64,000 nt of DNA from G963665005 sp963665005 (GCA_963665005.2 CAXXTQ010000001.1:744001-808000); one strand, 5' to 3'; positions 7,622-16,928 are shown, numbered from the stretch's first letter. Made by a program: numbers and translations. Notes: generated by a model not told the origin, from the letters alone.

Positions 7622-7915
7622 TCATATATCGTCTAACGACGATAACAGCGCTTCCGGCAGCTCGGATATGCTTTCAGTTGTATGTAAATCTTCGGATTTA
7701 CTTTTTGAATCGGATACAAATAATGAAATGTTCTTCAACTCTTCCTTAATGATTTGTCTCAATATTTCCTCTAAACGGTTCTCATGCTGTACTTTAAGAA
7801 TACAATCAACAACATATTCGCTTCGCAGTTTTCCTGACTGTGCATTAAAAAGTGCAAAAGCTTCTCGGTGACGAGGGTTCTCCATGTCGAATGTCAGATA
7901 CCGTCTTTCCCGCAT
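7622..7915 (-). CDS. ParR-like centromere-binding protein
   Basis: The 97-residue protein starts RERRYLTFDMENPRHREAF and continues with a helix (ALFNAQSGKLRSEYVVDCIL). This matches the ribbon-helix-helix layout of small ParR proteins that pair with ParM: a beta strand ending in N/D-P-x-H-R-E-A, then a helix with basic residues. The rest is an acidic helical tail. The ATG at 7915 lies just after the parM stop; an ATG at 7966 inside parM would add 17 unrelated residues. ParR would bind a centromere-like repeat and nucleate ParM filaments. The assignment depends on pattern and the parM neighbour. Confidence 0.65.
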   Translation of the reverse strand: MRERRYLTFDMENPRHREAFALFNAQSGKLRSEYVVDCILKVQHENRLEEILRQIIKEELKNISLFVSDSKSKSEDLHTTESISELPEALLSSLDDI

Positions 7916-7919
7916 ATAC

Positions 7920-8807
7920 TTAACCCAGTAAGAGCTTGTAGCCCTCTGCGTTGGCAAAGCGGTCAAGGATAACTATTGTATTTATCTCTGATGAATACAG
8001 CCTGTCACCAAACAGTTCTGCACCTCCTCCTGCAAACACTATGGGCAGTTTCAAATCAAACCCACGTTCACGCAGGGTGTTCAGCAGCTCCTTCAGGTAA
8101 CGCTGCATACGGCGTTCCACAATAACACGTATTTTTTCTTTTTCAGCGTGTTGTATCATTCTCTGCATAGCATCTGCAATGAGTTCATCAGACAGTATAA
8201 TGTTCTCTTGCTGAAGTTCACTGCGAATATCATTAAAAAGCGTGATCGTGCCCATACGCAGGCTTGCGCAGCTTCCTCTGTCTACTTTGAAATCATGCAG
8301 CGTTAAAACATCAACCGTATATCCTCCAATATCAACAAGCGTGATGTTGTTGTATTCCTTTAGCTGCTGATAATATTTACATAATGCTGCGTGCCCCTGG
8401 GCAAACACCTTGCATTCTTTAATGCTGCAGAAATAGTCATTGTCCTCAAAGTTAAAGCAAACATCTTCCTTAAGGAAGTATTGACCAAATGCTTTTTTTT
8501 GTGCTCCATAGATATCGATTGGTAAGCCTACTCCAAGCATTACATCAGCTGAAGTTGTATCTGCTTTTTTCATCGCATCTGCAATAGCTGGAAGTGTTAA
8601 TATAAATGTGTCTTCTTCTTTTGTTTTCTCCTGCTGGAAGCTTAACCGCTTACCTCCGATTGCATAATATGACCCTTCGTAGAATAACTGCATTTCACTG
8701 GTGATAAACTCACTGTCGCTTAAGGTGAATCCAGACGCGTACAGTATCCTCTCCGACGATTTTGTGTTGTAGTTGCCGTTATCAATTCCGATTTTAAGTT
8801 GTGTCAT
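7920..8807 (-). CDS. parM: ParM/StbA-like actin-family partition ATPase
   Basis: This 295-residue protein shows the actin-fold ATPase motifs in order: phosphate 1 (IGIDNGNYNTK, residues 6-16), phosphate 2 (LVDIGGYTVDVL, about 157-168) and the adenosine motif (IVFAGGGAELFG, about 258-269). ParM polymers push sister plasmids or excised circles apart. A parR-like gene follows with a 4-base gap on the same strand. Partition genes are expected on plasmids; on an integrative mobilizable element they may stabilise the excised circular form. No strong ribosome site is visible; AAAGTGAG lies about 7 bases before the ATG. Confidence 0.88.
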   Translation of the reverse strand: MTQLKIGIDNGNYNTKSSERILYASGFTLSDSEFITSEMQLFYEGSYYAIGGKRLSFQQEKTKEEDTFILTLPAIADAMKKADTTSADVMLGVGLPIDIYGAQKKAFGQYFLKEDVCFNFEDNDYFCSIKECKVFAQGHAALCKYYQQLKEYNNITLVDIGGYTVDVLTLHDFKVDRGSCASLRMGTITLFNDIRSELQQENIILSDELIADAMQRMIQHAEKEKIRVIVERRMQRYLKELLNTLRERGFDLKLPIVFAGGGAELFGDRLYSSEINTIVILDRFANAEGYKLLLG

Positions 8808-8842
8808 GTTTTTCTCACTTTCTTTGTAATTTTTGGTTAAAT

Positions 8843-8875
8843 AAAAACGCCTCCCAAAAGGGAAAGACGTTACTT
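8843..8875 (-). terminator. Probable terminator before parM
   Basis: On the minus strand, CTTTCCC and GGGAGGCG form an imperfect stem around TTTT, followed by TTTTTATTT. It lies between the stop of the upstream gene (8907) and parM, suggesting at least partly separate transcription. Confidence 0.5.
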
Positions 8876-8906
8876 AATAATAATGAGTTATTAAGAATTG
8901 CCTACG

Positions 8907-9803
8907 CTATTCTTGTTTGTCCATGTATTCAAGAAATTGTTCTGCGATTTTGTTTATACGCTTCAATACTGCGCTATGAGTACTGTATTGAAGCTTATCA
9001 GCAATTTCCTGATATGTATCACCATTAACTCGCATTTTAAGTATTTCACGGTCACGAGGATTCAGCGTTTCATAAAAGCGTTGAGCGTCTATTTTACTGC
9101 AGGACGTATTTTCAAAGTCTGAACCTTTGTTTGTAATGAAATAACCAAGCTCTGCTTTCACGGTATCGCCGGTTGAATTATTGATATGTCTATCAATAAG
9201 CTGGTCAAGTGAAACGGTCTTGAACCTTGTACGTGTATGATACCATTTTCTATAAAAATCTATTTTGGCGTTACTGTAGCGGTTATCGTAATCTTCGATA
9301 CAACGCATTTCTCGTACTGCTTGTATACATGGGAACAGCTTGTTCTTGTTTATACCGTAAACACCTATTCTCAGCATGATGCTTTCGAACTCATCTGTAT
9401 TTAACCATCTTTGTTCTTTCTTTGCTGAATTCGCAAGGCCCTGCGGTGTAACACCACTTAGGTGCTCAAATGCTTCTTCCCATATACGTGTTGCATGAGC
9501 TAGTCGCCACATTGGGTCGTGTCCTGAAAAGCATTCCATGTATGTTGAAATTCCAAATGAAGGCCAAACGTAAAAAGCTGTAAGATCGCATACAGCCTGA
9601 AAAAAGAAGTCGCTGTTAAGCATTGTATACCATTGCTCTTGCTTGAAGATACCATGCACGTTTCTTGGCATATCCACAAGACTGTGGCATTTATCTTCTA
9701 GCAGTTCTTTAGGAAATAGATAGAAAAGCGGCAGATACTCAAAGTTATTTAGATTTACGACAGTAATTTTGTTTTGCTCCGGATGTAGGAATTGTATTTT
9801 CAT
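8907..9803 (-). CDS. Element-encoded protein with sigma-region-4-like HTH
   Basis: This 298-residue protein has no domain I recognise in its first 230 residues, which are mixed helical and rich in Trp/Tyr/Phe. The last 50 residues (LNPRDREILKMRVNGDTYQEIADKL) match a sigma-70 region 4 helix-turn-helix, which binds DNA. It is the first gene of the minus-strand series leading to parM, parR and mob, and has its own promoter just upstream. It is most plausibly a transcriptional regulator of the element or a replication-type DNA-binding protein. The sequence does not separate these. Confidence 0.6.
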   Translation of the reverse strand: MKIQFLHPEQNKITVVNLNNFEYLPLFYLFPKELLEDKCHSLVDMPRNVHGIFKQEQWYTMLNSDFFFQAVCDLTAFYVWPSFGISTYMECFSGHDPMWRLAHATRIWEEAFEHLSGVTPQGLANSAKKEQRWLNTDEFESIMLRIGVYGINKNKLFPCIQAVREMRCIEDYDNRYSNAKIDFYRKWYHTRTRFKTVSLDQLIDRHINNSTGDTVKAELGYFITNKGSDFENTSCSKIDAQRFYETLNPRDREILKMRVNGDTYQEIADKLQYSTHSAVLKRINKIAEQFLEYMDKQE

Positions 9804-9822
9804 CGGCGTCTCCTATAACGAA

Positions 9823-9851
9823 ATATTAGCTGCTCTAATATAATACGTCAA
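9823..9851 (-). promoter_or_regulatory. Promoter for the 8907-9803 gene
   Basis: On the minus strand TTGACG (9851-9846) and TAATAT (9828-9823) are separated by exactly 17 bases and lie about 20 bases before the start codon. The leader is short and carries a GGAGACG ribosome site. Confidence 0.7.
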
Positions 9852-9999
9852 CAGGTATCCAAAATTGTTCCCAATTGCTTAACTTTTTTATTTATTTTTG
9901 ATTTCCGCTCAATATATATTACCATTATATTATTTTTTTGAATTAGTAAATTATAATATCAGCTTCTTTCAAAGAACATCTCACTCCGTTTTTACATTT

Positions 10000-10049
10000 T
10001 ATACTCACTGCCATATAATCTGATTATACTCACCGCCATATAATCTGAT
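10000..10049. repeat. 25-bp tandem repeat, two copies
   Basis: Two head-to-tail 25-bp units, each beginning TATACTCAC and containing GCCATATAATCTGAT, differ at one position. They lie in the 456-base gap between the sigma-like gene and the small tyrosine recombinase. They could be iterons, recombinase or regulator binding sites, or a ParR-type centromere. Nothing in the sequence decides. Confidence 0.8.
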
Positions 10050-10195
10050 ATGCTACACTCATTTTGTAACTGGTAAACTGACACGACCGATCCGAAAGCA
10101 AGAAAAAATCTTAATAGGGATTGGAAAAGAAAACTATAAAACATGTATATCCCGTGTTTTCCGGTTGGAATTTTAATAAGCATGTCTTATAACAC

Positions 10196-10244
10196 GGTAT
10201 ACTACTAATAACCTGAGATAATACTTAAAATCAGGGCGTATACC
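10196..10244. repeat. Inverted repeat in front of the small recombinase
   Basis: GGTATAC at 10196-10202 and GTATACC at 10238-10244 flank 35 bases, ending 15 bases before the recombinase ATG and overlapping its leader. It may be an operator, or crossover sites of a small invertible segment, since the next gene is a FimB/FimE-sized recombinase. Seven bases is short, so chance is possible. Confidence 0.35.
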
Positions 10245-10259
10245 AAGAAAGGTGGTTTT

Positions 10260-10829
10260 ATGAAGAGATCAAAGAAATCACCTGTTTTCCTATTGCATGA
10301 AGAACAAGAACAGCTCATAAATGTATTTAACCCATATTATATGTGCAGCCACAGGAATAAACCCCTGTGTATTTTTTTGCTCAAAACAGGCTTGAGGATT
10401 TTAGAAGCGATTGAGTTAAAATGGCGAAATTTAAATTTGGCCACTGGACAAGTGATTGTACTCAAAGGTAAGGGCAGCAAAGACAGGATAGTGTACATTT
10501 TCGAAAATACGATAGTTGAGTTATCATTGTGGAAAGAACGCCAATGTACAGAGCGGGGGAATGATGAGCATGTATTCACGAATCGCTACTGTAATAAGTT
10601 GGATGATTATGATGTTAGAGAGAGGGTACTGCGGTATTCGAAAAAGGCGGGAATTGAGAAAAGGGTGACACCACAAGTGTTAAGGCATACTTTTGCTGCT
10701 GAGCTATTGCGAGAGTCGAAGAACATACGTCTAGTACAAAAAGAATTAGGACATTCTGATTTATCAACGACAATGATTTATACGCATATTGTTGATGATG
10801 ACTATGAACAGGCTATAAAGGCTCTATAG
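10260..10829 (+). CDS. Small tyrosine recombinase (catalytic domain only)
   Basis: This 189-residue protein consists almost wholly of a phage-integrase catalytic domain, like FimB/FimE-type recombinases that invert promoters. Visible active-site parts are Arg in TGLRILEAIEL, Lys in KGKGSKDR, LRHTFA, GH and Tyr in TMIYTHI. The box II motif reads QVLRH instead of the usual HxLRH, so the first conserved His is replaced by Gln. The start has AAAGGTGG about 6 bases upstream. It lies at the right edge of the mobile region, with direct and inverted repeats upstream. It may be a remnant of a longer recombinase, an inversion switch, or part of the insertion history. Confidence 0.75.
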   Translation: MKRSKKSPVFLLHEEQEQLINVFNPYYMCSHRNKPLCIFLLKTGLRILEAIELKWRNLNLATGQVIVLKGKGSKDRIVYIFENTIVELSLWKERQCTERGNDEHVFTNRYCNKLDDYDVRERVLRYSKKAGIEKRVTPQVLRHTFAAELLRESKNIRLVQKELGHSDLSTTMIYTHIVDDDYEQAIKAL

Positions 10830-11106
10830 ATGTAAATGTAGCAATAGTTTTTCTTCTCTTGATTTTCTAATGAGCTGACTAGCTGTATAATTTCTTATTG
10901 CCAGGGTCTGCTCAAGCGATGCGCTGGTATTCTTCGTCACCTCGTGGTTTATTATTTTAGATGCTTTTCACAACTTTAGATCTGCACAGCTCTGTGGATT
11001 AAGGTCAATACCGATACCTTGACCAAATAGGGTAAAGGTTAGCCTATATCCTATTAACAACTTAATCGGCTTTAAATGAAAGTTGCTGCACTGCCTCCCG
11101 GCAAGC

Positions 11107-12585
11107 TTAAATACCATATATTTTTCTAAAGTGATATCCATATATCGCAAATGTAACTACCGACTGCATCGATGCCCGGTTTCTCAAAATTGTATGAAAA
11201 AACAGTCTCCAATAATAACTTCTTTCTTTACCTATAACTCCTATCTTAAATATCGATTTAAAGAACGGCAAAACATCTTTCAAATGTATTTTCTCGTTCA
11301 AAAAAGAATGAGAGTTCCCTGTTTTTTTGAGATATCGCACAATGCGTTCATAATAGCATTTTGGTGAATATATTGTTTTAAGCACTCTCAAATATCCGTT
11401 TATCAGCTCATCACGTTTCATTATTGGAGTGAAGTTTATCGAACAATCGGTGTTGTTTCCGGACATTTCAGATGTTATTCGATGTTCTTTCTGCAACCGT
11501 TGGTACAATTTTGTTCCACGTGGTGCGTTTAACAAGCCAACCATCGCAACTACAATTCCACTTTCCTGTATAAACCGTATCAGCGTATCAAAAATAGTAT
11601 CCGGATCATTGTCAAATCCAAGAATAAACCCTCCCTGCACCTGAAGTCCATAGGTCTGCAGCACCTTGATGCTTTCAAGAAGATCACGATTTTTATTCTG
11701 ATATTTATTACATTCTTCAAGACTCTTCTCATTTGGCGTTTCGATACCTACAAAAACCATATCGAACCTTGCTTTTGACATCATACGCATCAGCTCCACG
11801 TCGTCTGCAAGATTGATTGAAGCCTCAGTATGAAATGTGAACGGATGCCCCCTCATCTCTGACCAGCTAATAATGGCGGGCAGAATCTCAGTCTTTAGCT
11901 TTTGTTTATTGCCAATAAAATTATCATCAACAAAAAACACCTTGCCCCTCCATCCGATATCATATAGTGATTGCAGCTCGCCAACGATTTGCGAGCCGTC
12001 TTTAACCCTGGCTTTATTGCCATAGAGCACAATAATTTCGCAGAATTCACAGTTAAACGGACAGCCACGTGAGTACTGAAGATTCATTGATGAATAATTC
12101 TTAATGTTGATCAATTCCCACAGTGGTTTTGGAGTGCTGCATAAATCAGGCTTTTCCGTACAGGTATAAATATGTTTCGGATTCCCGGCTTCAAAATCGC
12201 TGAGGAACAAGGGCAGTGTCAATTCAGCCTCGTTCAATACAAGGAAATCAACATCGTTAAAATTCTCCGGCCACGCCGAAAACAACGGCCCTCCCGCTAC
12301 TGTTTTTACTTTTGCCTTTTTGCATCTAGATATTACGTTTTTCGCTGATTCGCTCTGAATCGACATCGCACTTATCAGCACAAGATCTGCCCAGTTTATA
12401 TCTTTATCTTTCAGTGCTTCAACGTTTATATCAACAAGTTTTTTGTCCCAATTTTTTGGCATCAATGCAGCAACGGTCAATAATCCCAAAGGTGGATACG
12501 TTGCTTTTTTAGACACGAATTTCAAAGCATGTTTAAAGCTCCAAAATGTATCCGGAAACTCTGGATATACAAATAATATTTTCAT
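11107..12585 (-). CDS. B12-binding-domain radical SAM protein
   Basis: The 492-residue protein has an N-terminal cobalamin-binding Rossmann-like domain (residues 1-150, MKILFVYPEFPDTFW) and a radical SAM core (about 165-370) with the cluster motif CPFNCEFC. A C-terminal extension typical of the DUF4070 group ends in several basic, aromatic segments. Such proteins carry out radical methylation or related chemistry, usually on lipids or small molecules; the substrate cannot be told. The ATG at 12585 was chosen over the longer 12612 start because AAGAG lies just before it and it begins directly at the domain. A tiny lysine-rich reading frame lies immediately upstream. Confidence 0.85.
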   Translation of the reverse strand: MKILFVYPEFPDTFWSFKHALKFVSKKATYPPLGLLTVAALMPKNWDKKLVDINVEALKDKDINWADLVLISAMSIQSESAKNVISRCKKAKVKTVAGGPLFSAWPENFNDVDFLVLNEAELTLPLFLSDFEAGNPKHIYTCTEKPDLCSTPKPLWELINIKNYSSMNLQYSRGCPFNCEFCEIIVLYGNKARVKDGSQIVGELQSLYDIGWRGKVFFVDDNFIGNKQKLKTEILPAIISWSEMRGHPFTFHTEASINLADDVELMRMMSKARFDMVFVGIETPNEKSLEECNKYQNKNRDLLESIKVLQTYGLQVQGGFILGFDNDPDTIFDTLIRFIQESGIVVAMVGLLNAPRGTKLYQRLQKEHRITSEMSGNNTDCSINFTPIMKRDELINGYLRVLKTIYSPKCYYERIVRYLKKTGNSHSFLNEKIHLKDVLPFFKSIFKIGVIGKERSYYWRLFFHTILRNRASMQSVVTFAIYGYHFRKIYGI

Positions 12586-12640
12586 GATCTCTTTATATTT
12601 CGTACATAGCAAAACTGAAATGTACTAAAATTCTCCTTTA

Positions 12641-12688
12641 TCACTTTTTCTTCTTTTTTTCTCTTTTTATTGGATTTTTGTCTGCCAT
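12641..12688 (-). CDS. Tiny lysine-rich peptide (15 residues)
   Basis: An ATG with a very strong ribosome site (GGGAGGAGG, about 8 bases upstream) opens MADKNPIKREKKKKK and stops with TGA. A second ribosome site (AAAGGAG) for downstream translation begins right after the stop, and the radical SAM gene starts 55 bases later. The strong initiation signal suggests real translation despite its size. It may be a leader peptide or a small basic protein. I do not know a function. Confidence 0.45.
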   Translation of the reverse strand: MADKNPIKREKKKKK

Positions 12689-12740
12689 GATTAAAATCCT
12701 CCTCCCTCACTTTTTGCACATCAGCTCAGAGATGTCCGTT

Positions 12741-14627
12741 TTAATTGGCAACAGCTATCGTATTTAAAAATATCTTTGAAATATTCGGATCAAACTGCGT
12801 TCCGGAATTAAGCTTGATTTCAGATAATGCATGTTCCTTTTTCATAGCTTTCCGATAAGGCCTGTCGTTGGTCATTGCATCAAACGCATCGATAATCGAA
12901 AGCACTCGTGCAAGTAATGGAATATCGGCTCCGCTTAACCCTTGTGGATAACCTTTGCCATCCCATCTTTCATGATGGCACAATATTCCGTCTGCGATTG
13001 GCTTTAAATCTTTTGACGCCATCGCAATCCTATACCCTATACCTGGATGCTTCTTCATCTCAAGCCACTCTTCTTCATTAAGCTTGCCTGGTTTGATCAA
13101 GATACTTTTATCTATGCTTATTTTCCCAATATCGTGCAAAGTGGCAAGCAACTCCAGCTTATCCGTTTGTTCAGCTCCAAGATTCATCTCTTTCGCAATC
13201 TTTCTTGATAGATCTAAAAGCCTATCTGCATGTTCTTTTGTCTCATTGCTTCTCTCGAATAGAGAAGTTTTTAATGACTCCAGAAAAGAGCTATGATAAC
13301 TATTACGCTCTACAAGCTTATGTCTGTACATGTTATCTTCAGCCAGCTTAGTTATAAAAGCGAAAGATTCAGACTGCTTTGTTTTTGTTGCATATCCCAA
13401 GGATACACTCAATGTTAAAGAGTGTTTTAAAATACTGGTTTTATATTTCTTAGAAGCTTTTAATATACCGTCTGCAATTATTCCAGCTTCTTTATTGCTT
13501 GTTTTTGGCAAGAGTATAGCAAATTCGTCTCCGCCAACTCGTGCCACCATATCATTGTCACGCGCAAATTTGCTAATAATCCTAAATGTTTCAACAAGCA
13601 TTTTATCTCCAGCCACATGCCCCAACGAATCGTTGATCATTTTCAAACCGTTAAAATCACAAAGTATTATCGAAACAGGCAGCTGCTGTTCTGTATCGAG
13701 CCGCTTGATTGCTTCTTCATAAAAGGCACGGTTATACGCCCCGGTCAGCACATCATGGTAGCTTAAATATTCAATCCTTAATGCTCTCTCTTTTTGTTCT
13801 GTGATATCAGAACAGAAAGAGAGGATACAGCCATCGCTAATCTTGGACCCGCTGAGCCTTATCCAGTTCTCCTGCCCGTTTTTCTTTCGCACCTTATATT
13901 CCGCGTCAAGAAACCCAACGGTATTTAATTCATTTATTCCTACAAGACCTAATTTAGCATAATCAGGCGTGAGGTAATCCAATATAGATAATTGTAAAAG
14001 TTCTTCCCTTGTATATCCCGTAAGCTCGCAGGCCTTTTGATTAACTTCAATATACCTGCCCAAGCCATCTGCTACGAAAACTCCGATAGGAGCCTTTTCT
14101 ATGTAAATCCTAAATTTTTCTTCGCTCTCTCTGAGCTGCTCTTCGCTCTTCTTTCGCTCTTTTATCTCTTGCCTCAGTTCTCGTGTGCGCAGTTTAACAA
14201 GCGCTTCAAGTTTCGCTTTGTTTTTTAAGATGAGTATATTGCGTTCTCTGACTTTTGCCATAGCCTTTAATTGTGTTAGCAGTATCGTTTCCTCAAGCGG
14301 TTTAAACAGAAATGCATCCACCCCGGCTTTAATTGCTTCTAACCGCAGTTTGAGGTCAGCTTCCAAGTCAGTGATAAGCAGAACAGGAATTATCTGTAAA
14401 TTTTTATCTTCCTTCATTATCTGGCTCATTTTTATAGCATCTTTAGGCGACTGCTCGCTGTCAATAAGAATCACGTCCGGGGTTGTTTTTTTAATGAGTT
14501 CTATACCGATTGAGCCTGTCGAGGCTGAAAAAACTTCAGTCTCCGGAAGAGCATTATCAATCACTGCGCGGAAACTTGCAACATTAGCTTTGTTCTCGTC
14601 TACAAGCACTATTCTGAACTTTCTCAT
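12741..14627 (-). CDS. REC-PAS-GGDEF-HD-GYP c-di-GMP turnover protein
   Basis: This 628-residue cytoplasmic protein has four modules: a receiver domain (1-120, acceptor Asp in VILIDSEQ), a coiled linker, a PAS domain (about 160-275), GGDEF (about 290-440) and HD-GYP (about 450-625). The synthase motif GGDEF is intact, and an RDND inhibitory site lies five residues upstream. The hydrolase side has HDIGK and HERWDGKGYP. It could therefore make and degrade c-di-GMP, with balance set by phosphorylation and PAS input. The ATG at 14627 follows GGAGGG; the start 21 bases upstream overlaps that ribosome site. No histidine kinase is adjacent. A BaeRF gene lies upstream. Confidence 0.92.
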   Translation of the reverse strand: MRKFRIVLVDENKANVASFRAVIDNALPETEVFSASTGSIGIELIKKTTPDVILIDSEQSPKDAIKMSQIMKEDKNLQIIPVLLITDLEADLKLRLEAIKAGVDAFLFKPLEETILLTQLKAMAKVRERNILILKNKAKLEALVKLRTRELRQEIKERKKSEEQLRESEEKFRIYIEKAPIGVFVADGLGRYIEVNQKACELTGYTREELLQLSILDYLTPDYAKLGLVGINELNTVGFLDAEYKVRKKNGQENWIRLSGSKISDGCILSFCSDITEQKERALRIEYLSYHDVLTGAYNRAFYEEAIKRLDTEQQLPVSIILCDFNGLKMINDSLGHVAGDKMLVETFRIISKFARDNDMVARVGGDEFAILLPKTSNKEAGIIADGILKASKKYKTSILKHSLTLSVSLGYATKTKQSESFAFITKLAEDNMYRHKLVERNSYHSSFLESLKTSLFERSNETKEHADRLLDLSRKIAKEMNLGAEQTDKLELLATLHDIGKISIDKSILIKPGKLNEEEWLEMKKHPGIGYRIAMASKDLKPIADGILCHHERWDGKGYPQGLSGADIPLLARVLSIIDAFDAMTNDRPYRKAMKKEHALSEIKLNSGTQFDPNISKIFLNTIAVAN

Positions 14628-14767
14628 CTCTGGAAACCCTCCTTTCAAGGCATCCTATAGCACATTGTTAAGCACGATCTGCTTTAAATCAACCTGATGG
14701 CAAGGTCCATTGTTGTTCCGATGGCAATATATCCCTGATGCTTTTTCATCTGGGAAAATCTGTTTTT

Positions 14768-15916
14768 CTATATATATCTATATATAGCGGCAATACCCGT
14801 TTCACACGGCATCATTTCTTTTGGAAGCACCACAGCCTCGCCTCTTTTCTTCAGAACAAACTCGGCTATATCGTCCAGCACATCATCCATATCGGGATTC
14901 GTTTGGTCTCCCAACTCAATCCGGCCAGTGTTTGCATCTATTTTGCCCGGTATCATACTGTCAGCCTCTATTAAAACGGTCTTCACCTTGTTCTCAAAAA
15001 CCGCTTTTGCAATTTGCGTTATATCATCGGAGCCCAGCGAATTTGCTTTTGCAATATTAAAATCATCTGTAAGCTTTTTCATCTTTTCCGTATAAATTGG
15101 CTCAATTATTTTAAACGCCTTTTCTTTTAGCTGATTGGTTTCTATCGACTCGTATGAAGAATTGATCCCTTCTTCAAGCAAATACCGATTACGGCTTAAT
15201 TTTTTAAACTGTGAATGATATTCCTTCAACGAAACTAAAATGAGCGGTAATTTTGATATCTTTGAATAGTTTTCGAATACAAACTGGTCAACATACCGAA
15301 AGAACCGCTCTGTATCTTTATCAATCTCCGCTTTTTTCTCTCCAGTTCCATAGTACACTCCCAGCCCATTTGCATCTCCGGCCCCATGCGATTTATGGCC
15401 GTTCGTAAGCTCTTCCCCTAATACTTCGTTCATAATCCGGGGCGTTCCGGGTTGCAGTTCAATTTCCTGATAGCCATATCTGTTACCTTGATATAGCGTA
15501 AATTCGTTTCGGCTCAAACCAAGCAATTGATATTTCCCCATCGACTGAAAAAACCTGACAAGCGGCTTGATATGGAAGCTATCTGCTACAATAGCAATTT
15601 CCTTTAATGATATCGGAAGCTTGTACACAATACATTGGTTATCGTTCGCAAGTATAGCCAATCCATCGGAAGTTTTATTCCAAAAATTCTTATCATCTTT
15701 TATTTGATAAAATGGCTTCATAATGGAATCAATCATACTTTTTTGATGCTTTTGATCTAAAGAATGTTCAATATCACGAAGTAAATTTTTGAACACAATT
15801 ATATCCTGCTTGTTCTCTGGCGCATATCTGTGAGTCGTCTGATACAGAGATATGCAGGGCGTTTGTTCGTTAAAAATAATATCGTTTGGGAAATCACCGA
15901 CTATTTCATATAACAA
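14768..15916 (-). CDS. BaeRF-family (bacterial eRF1-like) protein
   Basis: The 382-residue protein matches bacterial members of the archaeo-eukaryotic release factor superfamily: an N-terminal segment (ISLYQTTHR), a middle domain (KLPLILVSLKEYHSQFKKLS) and a C-terminal domain ending VVLPKEMMPCETGIAAIYRY. These proteins are inferred to act at ribosomes or on tRNA under stress; biochemistry is sparse. I chose the TTG at 15916 because AAAGGAGG lies 8 bases upstream; a longer frame to 15976 would run through that ribosome site. Family members often sit beside CsbD-like and other stress genes, as here. Confidence 0.8.
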   Translation of the reverse strand: MLYEIVGDFPNDIIFNEQTPCISLYQTTHRYAPENKQDIIVFKNLLRDIEHSLDQKHQKSMIDSIMKPFYQIKDDKNFWNKTSDGLAILANDNQCIVYKLPISLKEIAIVADSFHIKPLVRFFQSMGKYQLLGLSRNEFTLYQGNRYGYQEIELQPGTPRIMNEVLGEELTNGHKSHGAGDANGLGVYYGTGEKKAEIDKDTERFFRYVDQFVFENYSKISKLPLILVSLKEYHSQFKKLSRNRYLLEEGINSSYESIETNQLKEKAFKIIEPIYTEKMKKLTDDFNIAKANSLGSDDITQIAKAVFENKVKTVLIEADSMIPGKIDANTGRIELGDQTNPDMDDVLDDIAEFVLKKRGEAVVLPKEMMPCETGIAAIYRYI

Positions 15917-16176
15917 TTTTCTTACCTCCTTTGGCACTTGGCTGCTGTATAGTATGAAAACAAGCTTGAGCTGCAACCTTTCTTATTATTAAACTGGGTA
16001 GTATCCCAAGGCCACTAAAAGTCTGACACAATCATAGTTCGCTTCTGCAAACAATTAACTTAAAACTCTTAAAAAGACACACCCATTGCAGTATTTATAA
16101 ATAATTATTTACTACTGTTTTTATTTATATTTCTTCTCCTGTCACCTATAATATTTATTCTTCTTTTGAAGCGCAA

Positions 16177-16824
16177 TTAATCTAACAATGTGTTAGGTGA
16201 ATGTTTATAAAAATCCAACGCGCCTCTTGCCATACACAAAGTAACTAAATTCGCATATCGCTCGATATGATACTTCGCCTTCGTTTTTTCATCGTCAGTT
16301 ACATCCGATATATTTATATCGAACGGATTAATACCCAGTTTTTCTTCTTTGATAGCCATTTCAACCGCTTCTTGAAATCTGGTTACCATATAGCTTATCA
16401 TTTCACCCAGCGCCAAATATGTTCGCTCCAATCCTATGTCATCAATCATCGGTTTTAAAATATCATTAAAGAGTAATTTAACTTTATTTAGCGGCAGAAT
16501 CGGCTTGAACATATCGATAAGCACATAATATATTATCTGATTCTTTGTGTAGAACGAGTAATTTTTATTTTTAACATCATGATCTGACGGCAATAATCCA
16601 TCTTTGATGTATGTGATAAACATCTTTCTTGTAATTTCAACATTTATTGATCTCAAATACTTTTCCACTTTGGAATAGCTTACATGATTCGGCACTTTTT
16701 CAAGATTTATTATTTGATATTTTTTATTGACATTACTGTAAATCTCATATGAAATTTCACTAGCAATAGCCGAATGTAGCTCCCTTTGTGTTTTTTTAAA
16801 TTCTCCATACATATCTTTGTTCAT
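16177..16824 (-). CDS. DUF1836 protein with MerR-like HTH
   Basis: The 215-residue protein has the DUF1836 layout: a lead segment, then a MerR-like winged HTH (VSYSKVEKYLRSINVEITRKMF ends at the dimer helix) with GLLPSD and YSFYTKNQIIYYVLID, then an all-helical C-terminus. Members are common in Clostridia and are presumed DNA-binding regulators. The start has GGAG about 8 bases upstream. The first copy of the structured RNA lies 105 bases before the start on the same strand, so this gene could be under its control. Confidence 0.8.
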   Translation of the reverse strand: MNKDMYGEFKKTQRELHSAIASEISYEIYSNVNKKYQIINLEKVPNHVSYSKVEKYLRSINVEITRKMFITYIKDGLLPSDHDVKNKNYSFYTKNQIIYYVLIDMFKPILPLNKVKLLFNDILKPMIDDIGLERTYLALGEMISYMVTRFQEAVEMAIKEEKLGINPFDINISDVTDDEKTKAKYHIERYANLVTLCMARGALDFYKHSPNTLLD

Positions 16825-16928
16825 TTTGGCAACTCCTTTATGTTTATTCTATATTTGCTTACTGCCTTTTTTAATAATATACCTTAATAATTTGATTTTT
16901 TATATATCTTGCCTTGCATATAATCATA

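Noticed and set aside
10968..11150. 60-residue minus-strand frame after the radical SAM gene
   Set aside because: It overlaps the end of the radical SAM gene and lacks a start signal or family resemblance; the GGTCAA/TTGACC palindrome near 11005-11025 is noted but too short to interpret.
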